This document shows positions 1 through 11,070 of a DNA stretch of 64,000 nucleotides, piece after piece. Source of the DNA: Galerina marginata. Its lineage: Eukaryota > Basidiomycota > Agaricomycetes > Agaricales > Galerinaceae. How positions within the stretch are numbered: the stretch's first letter is position 1; each line of letters starts with the position of its first letter. Where the stretch lies: NCBI GenBank assembly GCA_023014335.1, contig JAECYW010000010.1:1798001-1862000 (forward strand), written 5' to 3'. The position numbers were made by a program, and so were the translations under genes. A model generated the notes under the pieces. The model was not told where the DNA came from. It ran no database searches and was given only the letters and a program-made list of their open reading frames with translations.

Positions 1-1
1 T

Positions 2-933
2 TGTGACATTGCCACTCATGTTGAATCTGGCAATATGCGGGCCTATTCTTCTAAACTTCCAATGATACTTCATCAAGAAAACATGTTTTTCTTTCTTCAA
101 AGCCTAAATTGGTCTTTCAAGGACTTTGACATCGACACGGGGTTCAGCAAACACAAGCTAGAACTTGCAACGCGACTCTCAACAAACATTCATAACGGCG
201 AATACAAGCATTCTTCCACTGCAGCTCTGCTGCCAGTGCCTGATTTTCTTTTTCAGCCCTTCACTGTTGCAGGACAAAAGGATTATGACCGTAAGTTTTA
301 ATTTCTATTCTGGACTGAGAATCTACACAAAATGGTGCTGATATTATTGCTGTAGCCTTCTTGTGGCAATGGGTCAATAATTTTTCTACATTTTTCCGAA
401 ACACTGTAGGTGTTCAGATGCCATACACCGCCGGTGGAACTTTGCAGACCCATCGAGCGACTCCCATCTTAACCTGGGGTTTCACTTTCGTCAGTCCAGA
501 AGAGGTTTTCAGCCTTGATGAAGGACTTCGACCAGCCATACAAAAAAAATTCATTGGCACTTTCCGGATGATAACGGACAATTTGAACGAACAAATGTCC
601 TCGCCAGACTTCCGAGAGCCGAACCTCTTGTTTTATCTTACCGGATTATACCTCCACGCCACAAAATCTCGTCAAGAAACATACCATATGTGCCTGGATG
701 ACCTTATATCGGCAATGCGAACTTACAAGGAAAGAACGATAGACGCCGGTATTATCAACTCAGACCTGGAGGAAATATACAGTGGTCCCTTTATTGGAGG
801 ACCATTTTCTTCCAAGTGGTGGAACTTTTTAGACAGCCCTCGCGATCGCGGTGGTTCCTCGATGTCTAGGCGATCTCGTCCTTCCATAAGAGAACACACC
901 GGTGTTACTGCACCAGTTTCACCCGATCCTTAA
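2..933 (+). CDS. DUF6535-family membrane protein, C-terminal part (A1, cut by window edge)
   Basis: This is the 3' part of a DUF6535-type gene whose start lies left of the window. The frame is open from base 2 through 290; an intron 291-355 (GTAAGT...TGTAG) joins in phase 1 to exon 356-933, which ends in TAA. The visible protein contains the blocks seen in all array members: HQENM followed by a helix-rich stretch, the FLWQWVNNFSTFF block right after the intron, DFREPNLLFYLTGLYLHA, and TYKERTIDAGIINSDLEEIY near the end. The transmembrane part, which is N-terminal in the paralogues, is not in view. The tail is a Ser/Arg/Pro-rich segment of about 35 residues, as in A2. Compared with A2 it lacks about a dozen residues between EEIY and the FSSKWW motif. 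No molecular function is known for this family. The family assignment rests on clear similarity to A2-A6, where the diagnostic N-terminal region is present. Confidence 0.85.
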
Positions 934-1589
934 AGCCTGGCCAACATACTCACAGCGGCGCCTCCGACCAACGACGCCTGACGTTATGTATTTTTTTTTT
1001 GCCGCCTCTCGGCACTGAACCTCTCTCTGTCGCTACATATGTGCCCTTGAATAAAAACCACATCGCTTCTCTAAAAAACTTCATAGACCTACATAAGCAT
1101 CCCGTAGCACTCTCTAGCGACACCTCCAATCAACAGGTTACAAGATTCTACAGTTCTGCTTATTTTATTTTCCATTCAGTACATACCTATGGACATGTTG
1201 TACAAAAACAAATTTATTGATACTACTAAAATAGGCACTCGTGTCCTCATACGAAAGTCATCGATATTCATCTTCATTGGCGTCTTCCGCCTCCTTTAAC
1301 TGAGGTCATGTAATAAAGCTGGAGGCGGATGATCGCAAGATTTGCTCGAAGGTCGAACCGCCCGCCCCAGCAAAGAGGCGAGGAGCCACGATTGTCTGCG
1401 CAGTCGTGCCAAAATCAGATGTGATCGCATGTGTTGTCGTGTGCTCAGGCTTTCTCAGTCTTTCCGTAAGCAAATGATCCAGAGAGGAGGGTACGGAAGG
1501 ATAGACGAGTGTCGTGCGTTGCCGTATTTGTACCGGTATAGATAGAATAGTTTTGGACTTGAGCTGTGTCGTAGTGGGTCCAAAGAATT
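934..1589. other. 3' flank of A1, homologous to the 3' flank of A2
   Basis: No gene is seen here. Bases about 1150-1350 match the sequence after A2 (about 8630-8795) in order: the ATTTTATTTTCCATTCAGTA stretch, then GATACTAC, then GATGATCGCAA. The untranslated and downstream sequence was therefore duplicated with the gene. The short open frames here are not shared between copies and look like chance. Confidence 0.6.
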
Positions 1590-2340
1590 ACTTAGGAGTC
1601 CAACCTTTGTCTAAATTAACCCATCAATAAACGCGGTCGTTAGGCAGTCCGATGCTGCTCACCTTTTTCTCCTGCGTCCCATTCTATTCGTCTAGCCCGT
1701 CTTCCACATTTCTACCAAAAACCCTGACTGACACCCTACATCCTCTGCATAACGAACGGCAAATGATGAAGTGGCCCCTGCATATGGAGCAGCACCAAAC
1801 CCTCGTACTCTGCCTGTGCTGGCATAGCGCATTACGTTCACTGCAAACTGGGCCAAACTTGGATCATGCTGATGTTTTTTAGCGGCCCGCATGTGAAGAC
1901 GGGAAGCGGCAGGTGTTCATGGTCCACACCCGCAGAATTCGCCAAGCTGAAAGATGACGCAGAAGAAGTTTGTACGTGCTTGAGGGTGTGCGAGGGTCAG
2001 ACAACGACCCAAACAAAGGACAGCGGCAAGGAGTAGATCAGAGACACAGTGGCTGAGAACGTCGTCGAGCGGTGCTTTGTTGGAGTGCGAATGATTGACC
2101 TGGATGGAAACGTCTACACGAATCTATTCCAAAATCTGTATCACGGAATGACATCCACGGCGCGTCTGGGGTTCTCCAAACATTGGTGAAGCTGCGGTAG
2201 GAACTTCCGCTCGCGTCCAGTTTCCACCTCCGCCTCCACATCTCGCTTTGCCTTCTTCCATTCTCGACGTGTCACCAAAAGTACCCACAAGTACCCACCA
2301 TCTGCTTCTCCGCCCTAACGAAATGATTTGACTCGGCATG
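1590..2340. repeat. Degenerate copy of the array spacer repeat
   Basis: This segment aligns in order with the better copies at 2860-5000, 8800-10740 and 14160-15960. Landmarks are CCAACCTTTGTCTAA, then CAAACTGGGCCAAAC, then a GCCAAGCTGAAAGATGACGCAG-like stretch, then a pyrimidine-rich TTTCCACCTCCGCCTCC stretch. It is more divergent and shorter than the others. I see no conserved reading frame through it. It is probably the oldest remnant of the spacer module that accompanies each DUF6535 gene in the left half of the array. Confidence 0.55.
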
Positions 2341-2859
2341 GGCGGCGCATTTCGTCATTGCGACCTCAATGGATCTGGGTGGTTGAGGGAGGACACAACG
2401 TCATAGACAGCGAGCCTGGCTTCTCAGGCTAGAAAGTATCGAGTCGAACTTCGGAGGGGTATTGCAACGGTGGGCCTGGCGCTAATGCATATGAAAGAGC
2501 AGATGGAGGGGCGAAGGACATGGTAGGAAAAGAGACCGCGGTGTGGTAGCGGACGAGGAAGGAGAGGGTAGATGTATGGACTTGGCCTTATCTGATATGG
2601 GTGATAAGTCGAAGCTTTGACGAGATTTTGTGTTACAAGTGGCAGAAATGGTACCAGCGAATGATATTTGTTGACAAAAAATCCTCCGTATCGTTTCAAG
2701 GCAAGACCTACAAGCCAGCTTCGCACCTAAATCGAAAGAAAGAAAATTTAGCAAGCCTACAAAAGGCTCGAAGAGTTTTAACAATACCTTCCGCGTAAAA
2801 CCTGGCGAACATGGTGTGTTTGTGTATCGATGGTAGGTCCAGAAGACGATGTCAACGCG

Positions 2860-4700
2860 ACTGCAAATTGGAGGTCATAAGAAGACGTAGAAGGCCAGTT
2901 GAATGGGCTTCTAACCTTTGTCTAACCTCGGGCCATTACTAACCACAGGTGTCCTGGACACGTCGACTTTCCTCGCCTCATTCCTTTAAGGTATCATTTC
3001 CGAACCTTAAACCCAACATCCTCCGCAGGACAACAAACGAACGACGACGTCGCTTCAGTCTTGAGGAATTCGCCAACGCACCATGCTCATTCAGCGCAAC
3101 TGGGCCAAACCAGGATGATGACGATGCAAGCGTCGCACGGTCAGTGTTAGGGACTATGAGAAGAGGTTTGTGCTGTGGTCCGCGCCAACAAAAGCACCTC
3201 CAGAGTCCCGCCGAGCTGAAGGATGATGCAGGAAGATACAGAGCGCGATGCTTGGTGGTATAGAGATAGAGTCAAAGGAGAGTGGCGAAGGGAGGGGATC
3301 AGAGACCTGTAGGGCTGACGAAGGTTCCACTCGAAATGAAATCGTTCGACTGGTTCCAGTTCTTGTTATCGTGTCAGGAAACGATATTGTCGGCGCATGT
3401 CCATACTGGGGTGCCCTCGCTGTAGCCGGCTTCGACACCTCTTCTTAAAATTCCATTTCGACGGTCCTCTCCACCTTCCGTAACGATGCCTATCCTCGAT
3501 CGGAAACTTCACCCAAATTCTCATTCTGATACCGTCCCAAAACTTGAAAGCCGCCACCAACATACCCTGCTCCTGCTCCCATGCCGGATTCTGGATAGAG
3601 GGCAAGGACAGCGATTTCATCTGGGCGACTAGCAAAGAAGTGCAGTTCGGGCAAAGCGAGGTGAGCCGGCGCTGTAATCGATGCCCGCGAATGATTGGGG
3701 ATATGCGTTGACGACGGACCGTTACTGGATGGTGGAGGCGGAAGATGGTGGAGGCAGGTGGTTGAACCTGCTATTGTGTTTGCCTCGAATGAGCCCAGCG
3801 CGAAGTTTCGCTCTGTAGAAGCAGGAGAGGGGATGGGCACCGCCATCGCAATGGGACAGGTCTGATGCTAATGCAAACAAAAGTGTAGTAGTATATGCGG
3901 TAGAGGGATGCTGTAGACGAGGTCGTTGAAATTGACAGAGATAGGAAAGGCGTTGTAGGTGTCATCGAGGTCGGCATTGTGCTGGATCGAGTCATTGCTA
4001 TGTAACTGTGGGGTGTCAAGTCTGTCGACATCGGAATCGAATCAAACTTGATATCGAATTAACGGCCAAGGAATGATCGATGAGCAACAGGCGCTTGAAG
4101 ATGTGACCCAAACTCGTCATCGGACCCCAGACTCGCATGGAAGTCCAGCGGCGACGCGACTTTGTAAATCTAAAAAGCAAGTAGGAGTTAGCCGACAAGA
4201 ACACGAGCATCAAATCGCGCACAATCAAATGTATTTTGAATGAGAAGAAAGGAGAGGAGAGGGTACGAGACGACGACAACAACAACACGCCAGAAATTTG
4301 GAAAATAGTATCAAAAGTGCGAAACCGGGGAAACGGTGAACGGGCTCATACAATCCCAGGTCAGCCATTCCTGTCCAACTTCGTCATGAAGGCGACACAG
4401 CATCATAACCACCATCCATGGACCAACAACAAACCTTCGAATATGAAGAAAAAACCAAGTCGACACAAAGAAACACACCTTCAATCTAGTAAACGTATCC
4501 GAGCCCAGAAAGCTGAACAGGCTCGCGAATGGGGCGTGCTGGCGGGCCCGAGGGGGAAGGGTTATGCTAGAGAAGATCGAGAAGGAGCGCTGAAGCGCTG
4601 ACGCGTTGAGGTTCGTCCTTGAGTTTGATTGGTACGGCATTGTACGTTACGGCAGTCTCGAACATGTTGGGCTTGCAGAAAGGTACTATGGCAGGGGCCC
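2860..4700. repeat. Array spacer repeat, copy after A1
   Basis: This copy starts near GACTGCAAATTGGAGGTCATAA and runs through GGTGTCCTGGACACGTCGA, the CTGGGCCAAAC region, GAGTCCCGCCGAGCTGAAGG, and a terminal block near 4450-4630 with CAAGTCGACACA and AAGATCGAGAAGGAGCGCTGAAGCGC. The same landmarks recur in the same order after A2 and A3. On the minus strand several stretches read as peptides that resemble each other between copies (for example FKFWDGIRMRIWVKFPIED here against FKSWDSIRARIWLKFPIDD near 9500), but stops and frame changes break them. The repeat may be a decayed gene, a decayed element or a conserved non-coding spacer. Confidence 0.7.
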
Positions 4701-5761
4701 CGACATAGACAAAGTGCGCATGTTGGTGCTGGGTCCATGCTCCATGCCTTCAAGACTCCTGATCACAGTCCACCAGAGTCCACGACGATGCACGGTACAA
4801 CCGCACTGACCTCCAACCTCCACGCCCAGCTCATATCATCGGTCGACCGCAAGGAAGCCTTCAAATTCTACATAGGCGCAGCCCGCACCGACTCCGCCTC
4901 TGATTCGAACTCGAATTCGATTTCGAATTTCGCCCAACGCGGACCTCGAGAATTACAAGTACAACGTACCCCGAGCCAAAAGTCGGCAGCTTTCATTTAG
5001 TCTCCTATACAGACCATATACTTAACAGATGTCAATCGATCTAGCTTTCATAGAGCCGACGGCTCGGCCCCTACTCTACAGACCTCCAAGTGCCGCCTCT
5101 ACCCGTGTAGACAATAACGCACGCTGGGAAAGAGAAAGTACGTGCGACGGGACGGGACAGGACCGACTGATATTGGTGGCTTTAAGCCTAATAAAATCCT
5201 TCTGCACCGCCTCGCTGCACCCGCACACACCCTCGGCGCTATTTCATTTCGCTCCCTCTATGTACTTACCCGTACGCATGCAGAGGAAGGCGCGGGCCAA
5301 GCGCGGGCGTCACTTTCCCTTGGATCTTTTACGTGTATGCCAGTGGCAATGGGTCGGTCACAACCCCGCCTTTCCTCAGGCGGTGTTGCTTGTATTCGTG
5401 ATCTGATTATACAGCTGAAGGCAAAACGACAGGGCACCCACGATCAAAGGTATATAGGCGCCCATCAAAATTTTAAGCTACCAAAAAAGCTCGGCTATCA
5501 CCTCGGGTATGATTTTGCAGACTCCGACCTGTCTGTCTATGTTTTGATCGGGAGTGCTCTATCGTTTTGCCTTCAGCTGAAACTTGGAGCTTGACATGAC
5601 TGGAAGCTCGACGGGAACTTAATCATGACCGACTACGGCGGTACACGTGCGGCGAGGCAATTATTCAGAGCTCTTCAGTCTCTCAGGCGTTCACTCTTGT
5701 TCGGATTCCAATTTGCGCGCCCTTCTCAAGTGTCTCCTGGACTAATCTGAAGTTTCGTGTA
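4701..5761. other. Region upstream of A2, no gene recognised
   Basis: Open frames here (about 4629-5000 and 5029-5594, plus strand) have low-complexity or shadow-like translations and no relative in the equivalent position before A3 or A4. The last 200 bases resemble the A3 leader (a GAGCTTGAC stretch followed by CTTCTCAAG), so the A2 promoter and 5' untranslated region probably lie between about 5550 and 5761. Confidence 0.4.
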
Positions 5762-8550
5762 ATGTCTTCCCAGATTATCCAGCCAGACGATCCACAGGAG
5801 AACTTGAAGACTGGGAAGTCATTGCTGGACGACCCGGTGAGTGGGTAGACGGCTACTCTGTGTTATCCGTCGTGAATTGATTTTTCTCAGAAACACGTCG
5901 AGGTGAAAGTAGTATTAGAACGGCCTGAACTTCGCGGTCGGAGAGATTTACTCCAGAGTGTTCACTCAAACATGGACCACCCGAACTCTGAGGACTCTCC
6001 GCCGGAAGCGCAAGTAAGTCGGTGGACGTCGAATAGTCTAAGTAATTTGTCCTCAATTGATTGTTCTCTTCTCAGAAACGCAATGCGGAGGAACAGCCCG
6101 AGCTCCCCCAGCGGGCAGCATCGCCCAGGAGCATCCACTCGAGCACTGGACCCGAGAATCTCCAGGAAGTATTGCCCGATGAAGAAGTCAGTGAATCAGA
6201 TGCCAGTGAGCAAGTCAGTGAATAGACGATAAACTACAATTGAATTCGTCCTGACTCGTCATTGCCTAGACTAAAGAAGAGAAACAACCTGAACTCCCGA
6301 AGATATGGGAAATCGAAGATGAATTTCTATACGCTCCCCCGAAGCCCGATGGTGATCCATGGAGCATACTGTTAGAACCTCTCATGAAAAAAGACGAGGC
6401 GCAGTGCAACGCTTGGAAGGAAGAGGTGCAAAATCTCCTGATATTCGTGAGTTGCTGTCGATCCTTGCTTCTCATATTGTTAATTTGCACATCATAACAC
6501 ATAAGGCCGGTCTCTTCTCTGCTGTAGTCACAGCGTTTATTATCGAATCTTACAAAACACTCAAGCCCGATCCGAACGACGCCATCATTTCCCTGCTATC
6601 CATCATCGCAAATCGTCTTGATAACACCACCACTCCCATCCCAGTCCTTCTTTCTTCCACAGGTCATGGATCACACGCCCCTCCTACAGCATCATCTATC
6701 CGCGTCAATAATTTCTGGTTTATCAGTCTCGTCCTTAGTCTCGCAACGGTCCTCATCGGCACGATCTCTCTGCAATGGCTCCGAGAGCATCAAAACTACC
6801 CAAACCTGACACCTCGAGACAGCTACGCTCTATTTAACATGCGAGCCGATGGGTTGAAAAAATGGCACGTTCCTAAAATCTTCACAGCGCTGCCCCTGCT
6901 CCTTCAGAGCGCTCTCGTCCTCTTCTTAGCTGGCATTATCGACTTCTTGTTGGCATTTGGCGACATAGCAGTGATCATCCCGGTCAGCATGGTGACAATA
7001 CTCGTCCTACTCTTCCTCGTCGTCACCACTATGCTTCCGACAGTTCAGGGGATCCTTATGTGTCTGCCTTATCCCTACAGTCGTACCAGCCCAATTTCGC
7101 CATCCCAATGTCCATACAAGTCGCCTCAGGCACATGCATTTCGCGTTATGTTAAGCTCTGTGATTCACCTCTTTACCAAATTTTATCCTGGCCCAAGTTT
7201 ATGGCTGAGATGGCGGTTCAGGACACCGATCAACCTCGTTATTTGCATAATGATCACATGGACGAAGAAGACATGGAGCGAGTTCGATATGGCCTGGTTG
7301 AAGCTGCGGCATCAATTCATGCAACGTTATGACCTTGACAAAGCCCTATTCCCCCGCAATCTGTTTGATGTTGATGATGATCCTCCCATTTTTGATCTCG
7401 CACAGGCTCTAAGTGCAAGCGTAAAGAGTCAGGACACCAACATCATCAAAAACTCTCTCTTAGCCCGATACCACTGCTTTTCCGAAGTTTCAAAATGGGT
7501 CACTGATCGTGATGCCATTCATTATGATATTCAGGCTGTTGTCCGAGCCAATGGATATCTCCGAGATATATTGGCATTCAATGAGGCGAATGGTTTTGCC
7601 AGTTTCACCAAATTTGCCACCATTACCGATGTTGAACTCAGAGCTATGGTCAATCCTTATAGGCCTTCATTTATACTTCATCAAGAAAACATGCTTTTCT
7701 TTCTTCAACAAATGCCATATTTTTTCAAGGACTTTGCTCCCGGGCTGCATAAACACACCCTAGAACTTGCAATACGACTCTCAACAGACATTCACAACGG
7801 CGAATACAAGCCTTCTTCCACTGCAGCCTTGCCTCATTTTCTTTTTTTTGGACTCTTCTTCTTTATTGAAACCGAGAAGGATAATGACCGTAAGTTTGAA
7901 TTTCTATTCCGGACTGAGTATCTACGTAAAATGGCGCTGATATTATTGCTGTAGCTTTCTTGTGGCAATGGGTCAATAATTTTTCGACATTTTTCCGAAG
8001 CGCTGTAGGTGTTGAGAAGCCATACACCCCCAGAGGAACTTTGCAGACTCTTCAAGACACTCCCCGCTTAATCTGGTATTTCACTTTTCTCAGTCTAGAA
8101 CGTATCTTCGGCCTAGATGAAGGACTTGGACCGGCCATACAAGAAAAATTCATTGGCACTTTCCAGATGATAACGGATAATTTGATCAAACAAATGTCCT
8201 TGCCAGACTTCCAAGAGCCGAACCTCTTGTTTTATCTTACCGGACTATACCTCCATGCGACAAAATCTCATCAAGAAACATACCATACGTCCCTGGACGG
8301 TCTTATATCAGCAATGCAGACTTACAAGAAAAGAACGGTAGATGTCGGTATTATCAACTCTGACCTGGAGGAAATATATGGTCGCAACACTGATCAGTTC
8401 AGTGACCCACCATACCAAGAAAGATTTTCTTCTGAATGGTGGGCCTTTCTGGATCTAGACAGCCCTCGCGATCGTGGCAGTTCATCAATTTCTAACCAAT
8501 CCCGTCCTTCCACAAGAGAACAAACTGCAGTTACTGCACCAGATCCTTAA
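5762..8550 (+). CDS. DUF6535-family multi-pass membrane protein (A2)
   Basis: This is a complete six-exon model: 5762-5836, 5891-6013, 6076-6213, 6270-6446, 6506-7889, 7955-8550, giving about 830 residues. The start ATG is supported by the aligned start of A3 (both begin MSSQI). Three short acidic exons lead to the family core: KIWE, YAPPKPDGDPWSILLEPL, and an AWKEEVQNLLIF exon end joined in phase 0 to AGLFSAVVTAFIIESYK. At least three further hydrophobic segments follow (around NNFWFISLVLSLATVL, LLLQSALVLFLAGIIDFLL and VSMVTILVLLFLVVTTM), so this part is membrane-embedded. The remaining 500 residues are helical and soluble-looking, with the SARYHCFSEVSKWVT, HQENM, LWQWVNNF and FQEPNLLFYLT blocks. 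The last intron splits the codon before FLWQW in phase 1, as in every copy. Function unknown. It looks intact. The domain name is recalled knowledge; the exon model is direct reading. Confidence 0.88.
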
Positions 8551-8799
8551 AGTCTACCACCATACTCTCTGCAGCCCCAGCTCCAACCAACCCTCTCTAG
8601 CAACACCTCGAATCAACAAGATTCTACAGTTCTGCGTATTTTATTTTCCATTCAGTAGATATCCACGGACATTTTGTACATAATCAGATTTATTGATACT
8701 ACCAAAATGCGGCGCTTGTGCCTTCATACCAAAATCGTCAATACCTATCTCCACTGGATGCCTTCGGCTCGATGATCGCAATATCCGCTCGAAGCGACT
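8551..8799. other. 3' flank of A2
   Basis: This is the untranslated and downstream sequence paired with that after A1, with the same ATTTTATTTTCCATTCAGTA stretch and GATGATCGCAATATCCGCTCGAAG. No gene is seen. Confidence 0.5.
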
Positions 8800-10740
8800 G
8801 CAAATTGGAGTTCATAAGAAGACGTAAATGGGGAGTTTGAATAGGCTTCTAACCTGTCTAACCCCAGATCTTTAATAAACAAAGGCGTCCTGGACCTGGA
8901 CACGTCGATCCTCCTTGCCTCGTTCTCTCAGCGCATCAAATTATTCCGAATCCTAACCCAACATCCGCCGCAGAACGACGAACGAACAACGACATTGCTG
9001 AAGCCTCGAGAAAGTCGGCCACGCCCGGTGCTCATTCAGCGCGCAAACTGGGTCAAACTGGGATGAGGGCGATGCAAATCCTTCAGTGCCAGCGTCACAG
9101 GCTATGGGAAGTCGTCCGTGCTCATTGTCCGCATCCTCAATGGCATCGGAGAGTCCCGCCGAGCTGAAGGACGATGCAGGAAGATACCGAGTGCGATGGT
9201 GTGTGGGATAGAGACATCGAGAGTCAAAGGAGAGCGGCGAAGGAAGGAAGGAGATCAGAGACCCGATAGCTGAGGTGGAGGCATAGGACTCAGGGCTGAC
9301 GAAGGTTCCACTTGAGTCGTTCGCCCAGTTCCGATTCTTATCATCCACCTCAAAGAAGGATACGTTCGTTGCTTGCCCGTACTAGGGTCCCAAACGTCGC
9401 TGTAGCTGGCATCGACGTTTCCTCGTTGGTTTCCATTTCAACAACACTCTCTGCCTCCTACCTCGATGTCCATCGTCAATTGGGAATTTCAACCAGATTC
9501 TGGCTCTGATACTGTCCCAGGACTTGAAAGCTGCCGCCCAAGTGCCCTTCTTCTCCGCTCCTGCTGAATTAGGCTTAGACGGTAAAACTAGAAAATTCGT
9601 TTGGGCGACTAGCACAGAAGTGGAGGTCAACCAAAGCGAAGCCGGCGGTGTATTCGATGCCCACGAATGCTGATGCAAATGGGAGTATAGGAAGAGTAGG
9701 TGAGGGTTTGCTGTAGACGAGACTGATGATAGAGATAGAGATAGGTAAGGCCCTTGGTTGTAAGTGACATCTATGTCGGCCTTGTGCGTGTCGATGGTGA
9801 ATGATTGCTGCGTTGGATTTCGAATTGAAATCAAACTGGACCTAAATTCGAATTAACGGCCACGGCGTGGGCGAATGGTGTTTGAGGACGCCCCGAACTC
9901 GTCATCAAACGGGACGTTATTCCGACTCGCATGGCAACCTAGCGGCAACACAACCTTTCGAGATCTAAAAAGCAGGTAGGAGTTAGCCATCGAGAATAGG
10001 GGCATAAATCGCACACAGTCCAAGGTTTTTTGAAAAAGAAGGAAAGAGAGAGGGGGTACATACTACAAGACGACAACAACACCCCATAAATTTGGAAATG
10101 GGACCGAAATGGAGAAGAGCACAAAAACAGGGAACCCGCGTTGAACGTTGAACGGTCATCCAGTTCCGTCCAACTTTTTCATGAAGCGCAACGCAACATC
10201 ATAACCACCATTCAGGGCACCAATAACAAATTTCGAATATGCAGAAAAAGCCAAGTCGACACAGAGAAACCCACCTTCGTTTATCTGAGCCAAGCAAGCT
10301 GAGCGGCTTGCAAATGGTGCAAGATGGCGGGCCTGGGAGGGGTGGTGCTAAACAAGATCGAGAAGGAGCACTGAAGCGCTATGCCCAAAAACGCAGAACC
10401 CCCGCTGAACGGGCTTGTGCAATCCTAGCACAGCCATTCCCGTCCAACCTCATCGACACAGCGTCCTAACAACCATCCATGAACCAACAACAAATATCAA
10501 ATATGAAAAAAAAAATCCAAGTTGACACAGAAACCCACCTTCAATCAAGCAAGCGTATCTGAGCCCGGAAAGCTGAGTAGGCTCGAGAATGATGCGGGAT
10601 GGCGGGCTTGAGAGGGGTCATGCTAGACAAGATCGAGAAGGAGCACTGAAGCGCTGACGCAGAAGGTTCGTCCTTGAGCTTGATCATCGCTCGTACGTCA
10701 ACGCGGTCTCGAACATGTTGGACCTGCAAAAAGGGGCTAT
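8800..10740. repeat. Array spacer repeat, copy after A2
   Basis: This copy carries all the landmarks of the spacer: GACTGCAAATTGGAGTTCATAA, GGCGTCCTGGAC, CAAACTGGGTCAAACTGGGATGA, GAGTCCCGCCGAGCTGAAGG, the minus-strand open segment 9834-9382, and the AAGATCGAGAAGGAGCACTGAAGCGC block, here present twice. The minus-strand segment 9348-8953 reads FASPSSQFDPVCALNEHRA, close to LASPSSRFGPVCALNEHRA in the copy after A3. No intact gene was found. Confidence 0.7.
10122..10655. repeat. Two tandem copies of the terminal sub-unit of the spacer
   Basis: A unit of about 265 bases occurs twice back to back (about 10122-10383 and 10384-10655). Each runs from a GGGAACCCGCGTTGAACG- or GAACCCCCGCTGAACGGG-like start, through ATATGAAAAA-type sequence and CCAAGT[CT]GACACAGA, to CAAGATCGAGAAGGAGCACTGAAGCGC. 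The equivalent unit is single in the spacers after A1 (about 4320-4600) and A3 (about 15650-15950). Confidence 0.6.
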
Positions 10741-11070
10741 GGCAGAGTCCCTGAAGAGGCGTAGTTCTTCACTGCCCCTCCTGCTGCTCTGGTGGACATT
10801 GCTAGGTGCTGGGGATTAGGCGAGGATGGTGGTTTGGAGAAGGAGAGCGTTGGCTTCGGAGATCATTCTAAATATAGATAGTCATTTCACGTCCGAGGTC
10901 AACCACACTTACTTTCGTATCAGTACCTCATCCAAACCTCATCCATTCACGTTATCTTTCCTCAGGTGTACTTGTGTTCTGTTTTTAACTCGGAGCTTGA
11001 CTTGAGATTGACCCGACATTCCAACTTGCGCACCCTTCTCAAGCCCTCGATCTTTCTGGAGGCTCCTGCG
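10741..11070. promoter_or_regulatory. Probable promoter and leader of A3
   Basis: This is the stretch between the spacer repeat and the A3 start. It contains pyrimidine-rich segments and a GAGCTTGAC motif near 10994 that also occurs ahead of A2. No TATA box can be assigned with confidence. Confidence 0.3.

Noticed and set aside
1342..5594. Many 60-150 codon open frames on both strands in the spacers
   Set aside because: They are not preserved between the homologous spacer copies, often overlap on opposite strands, and have biased compositions typical of shadow frames.
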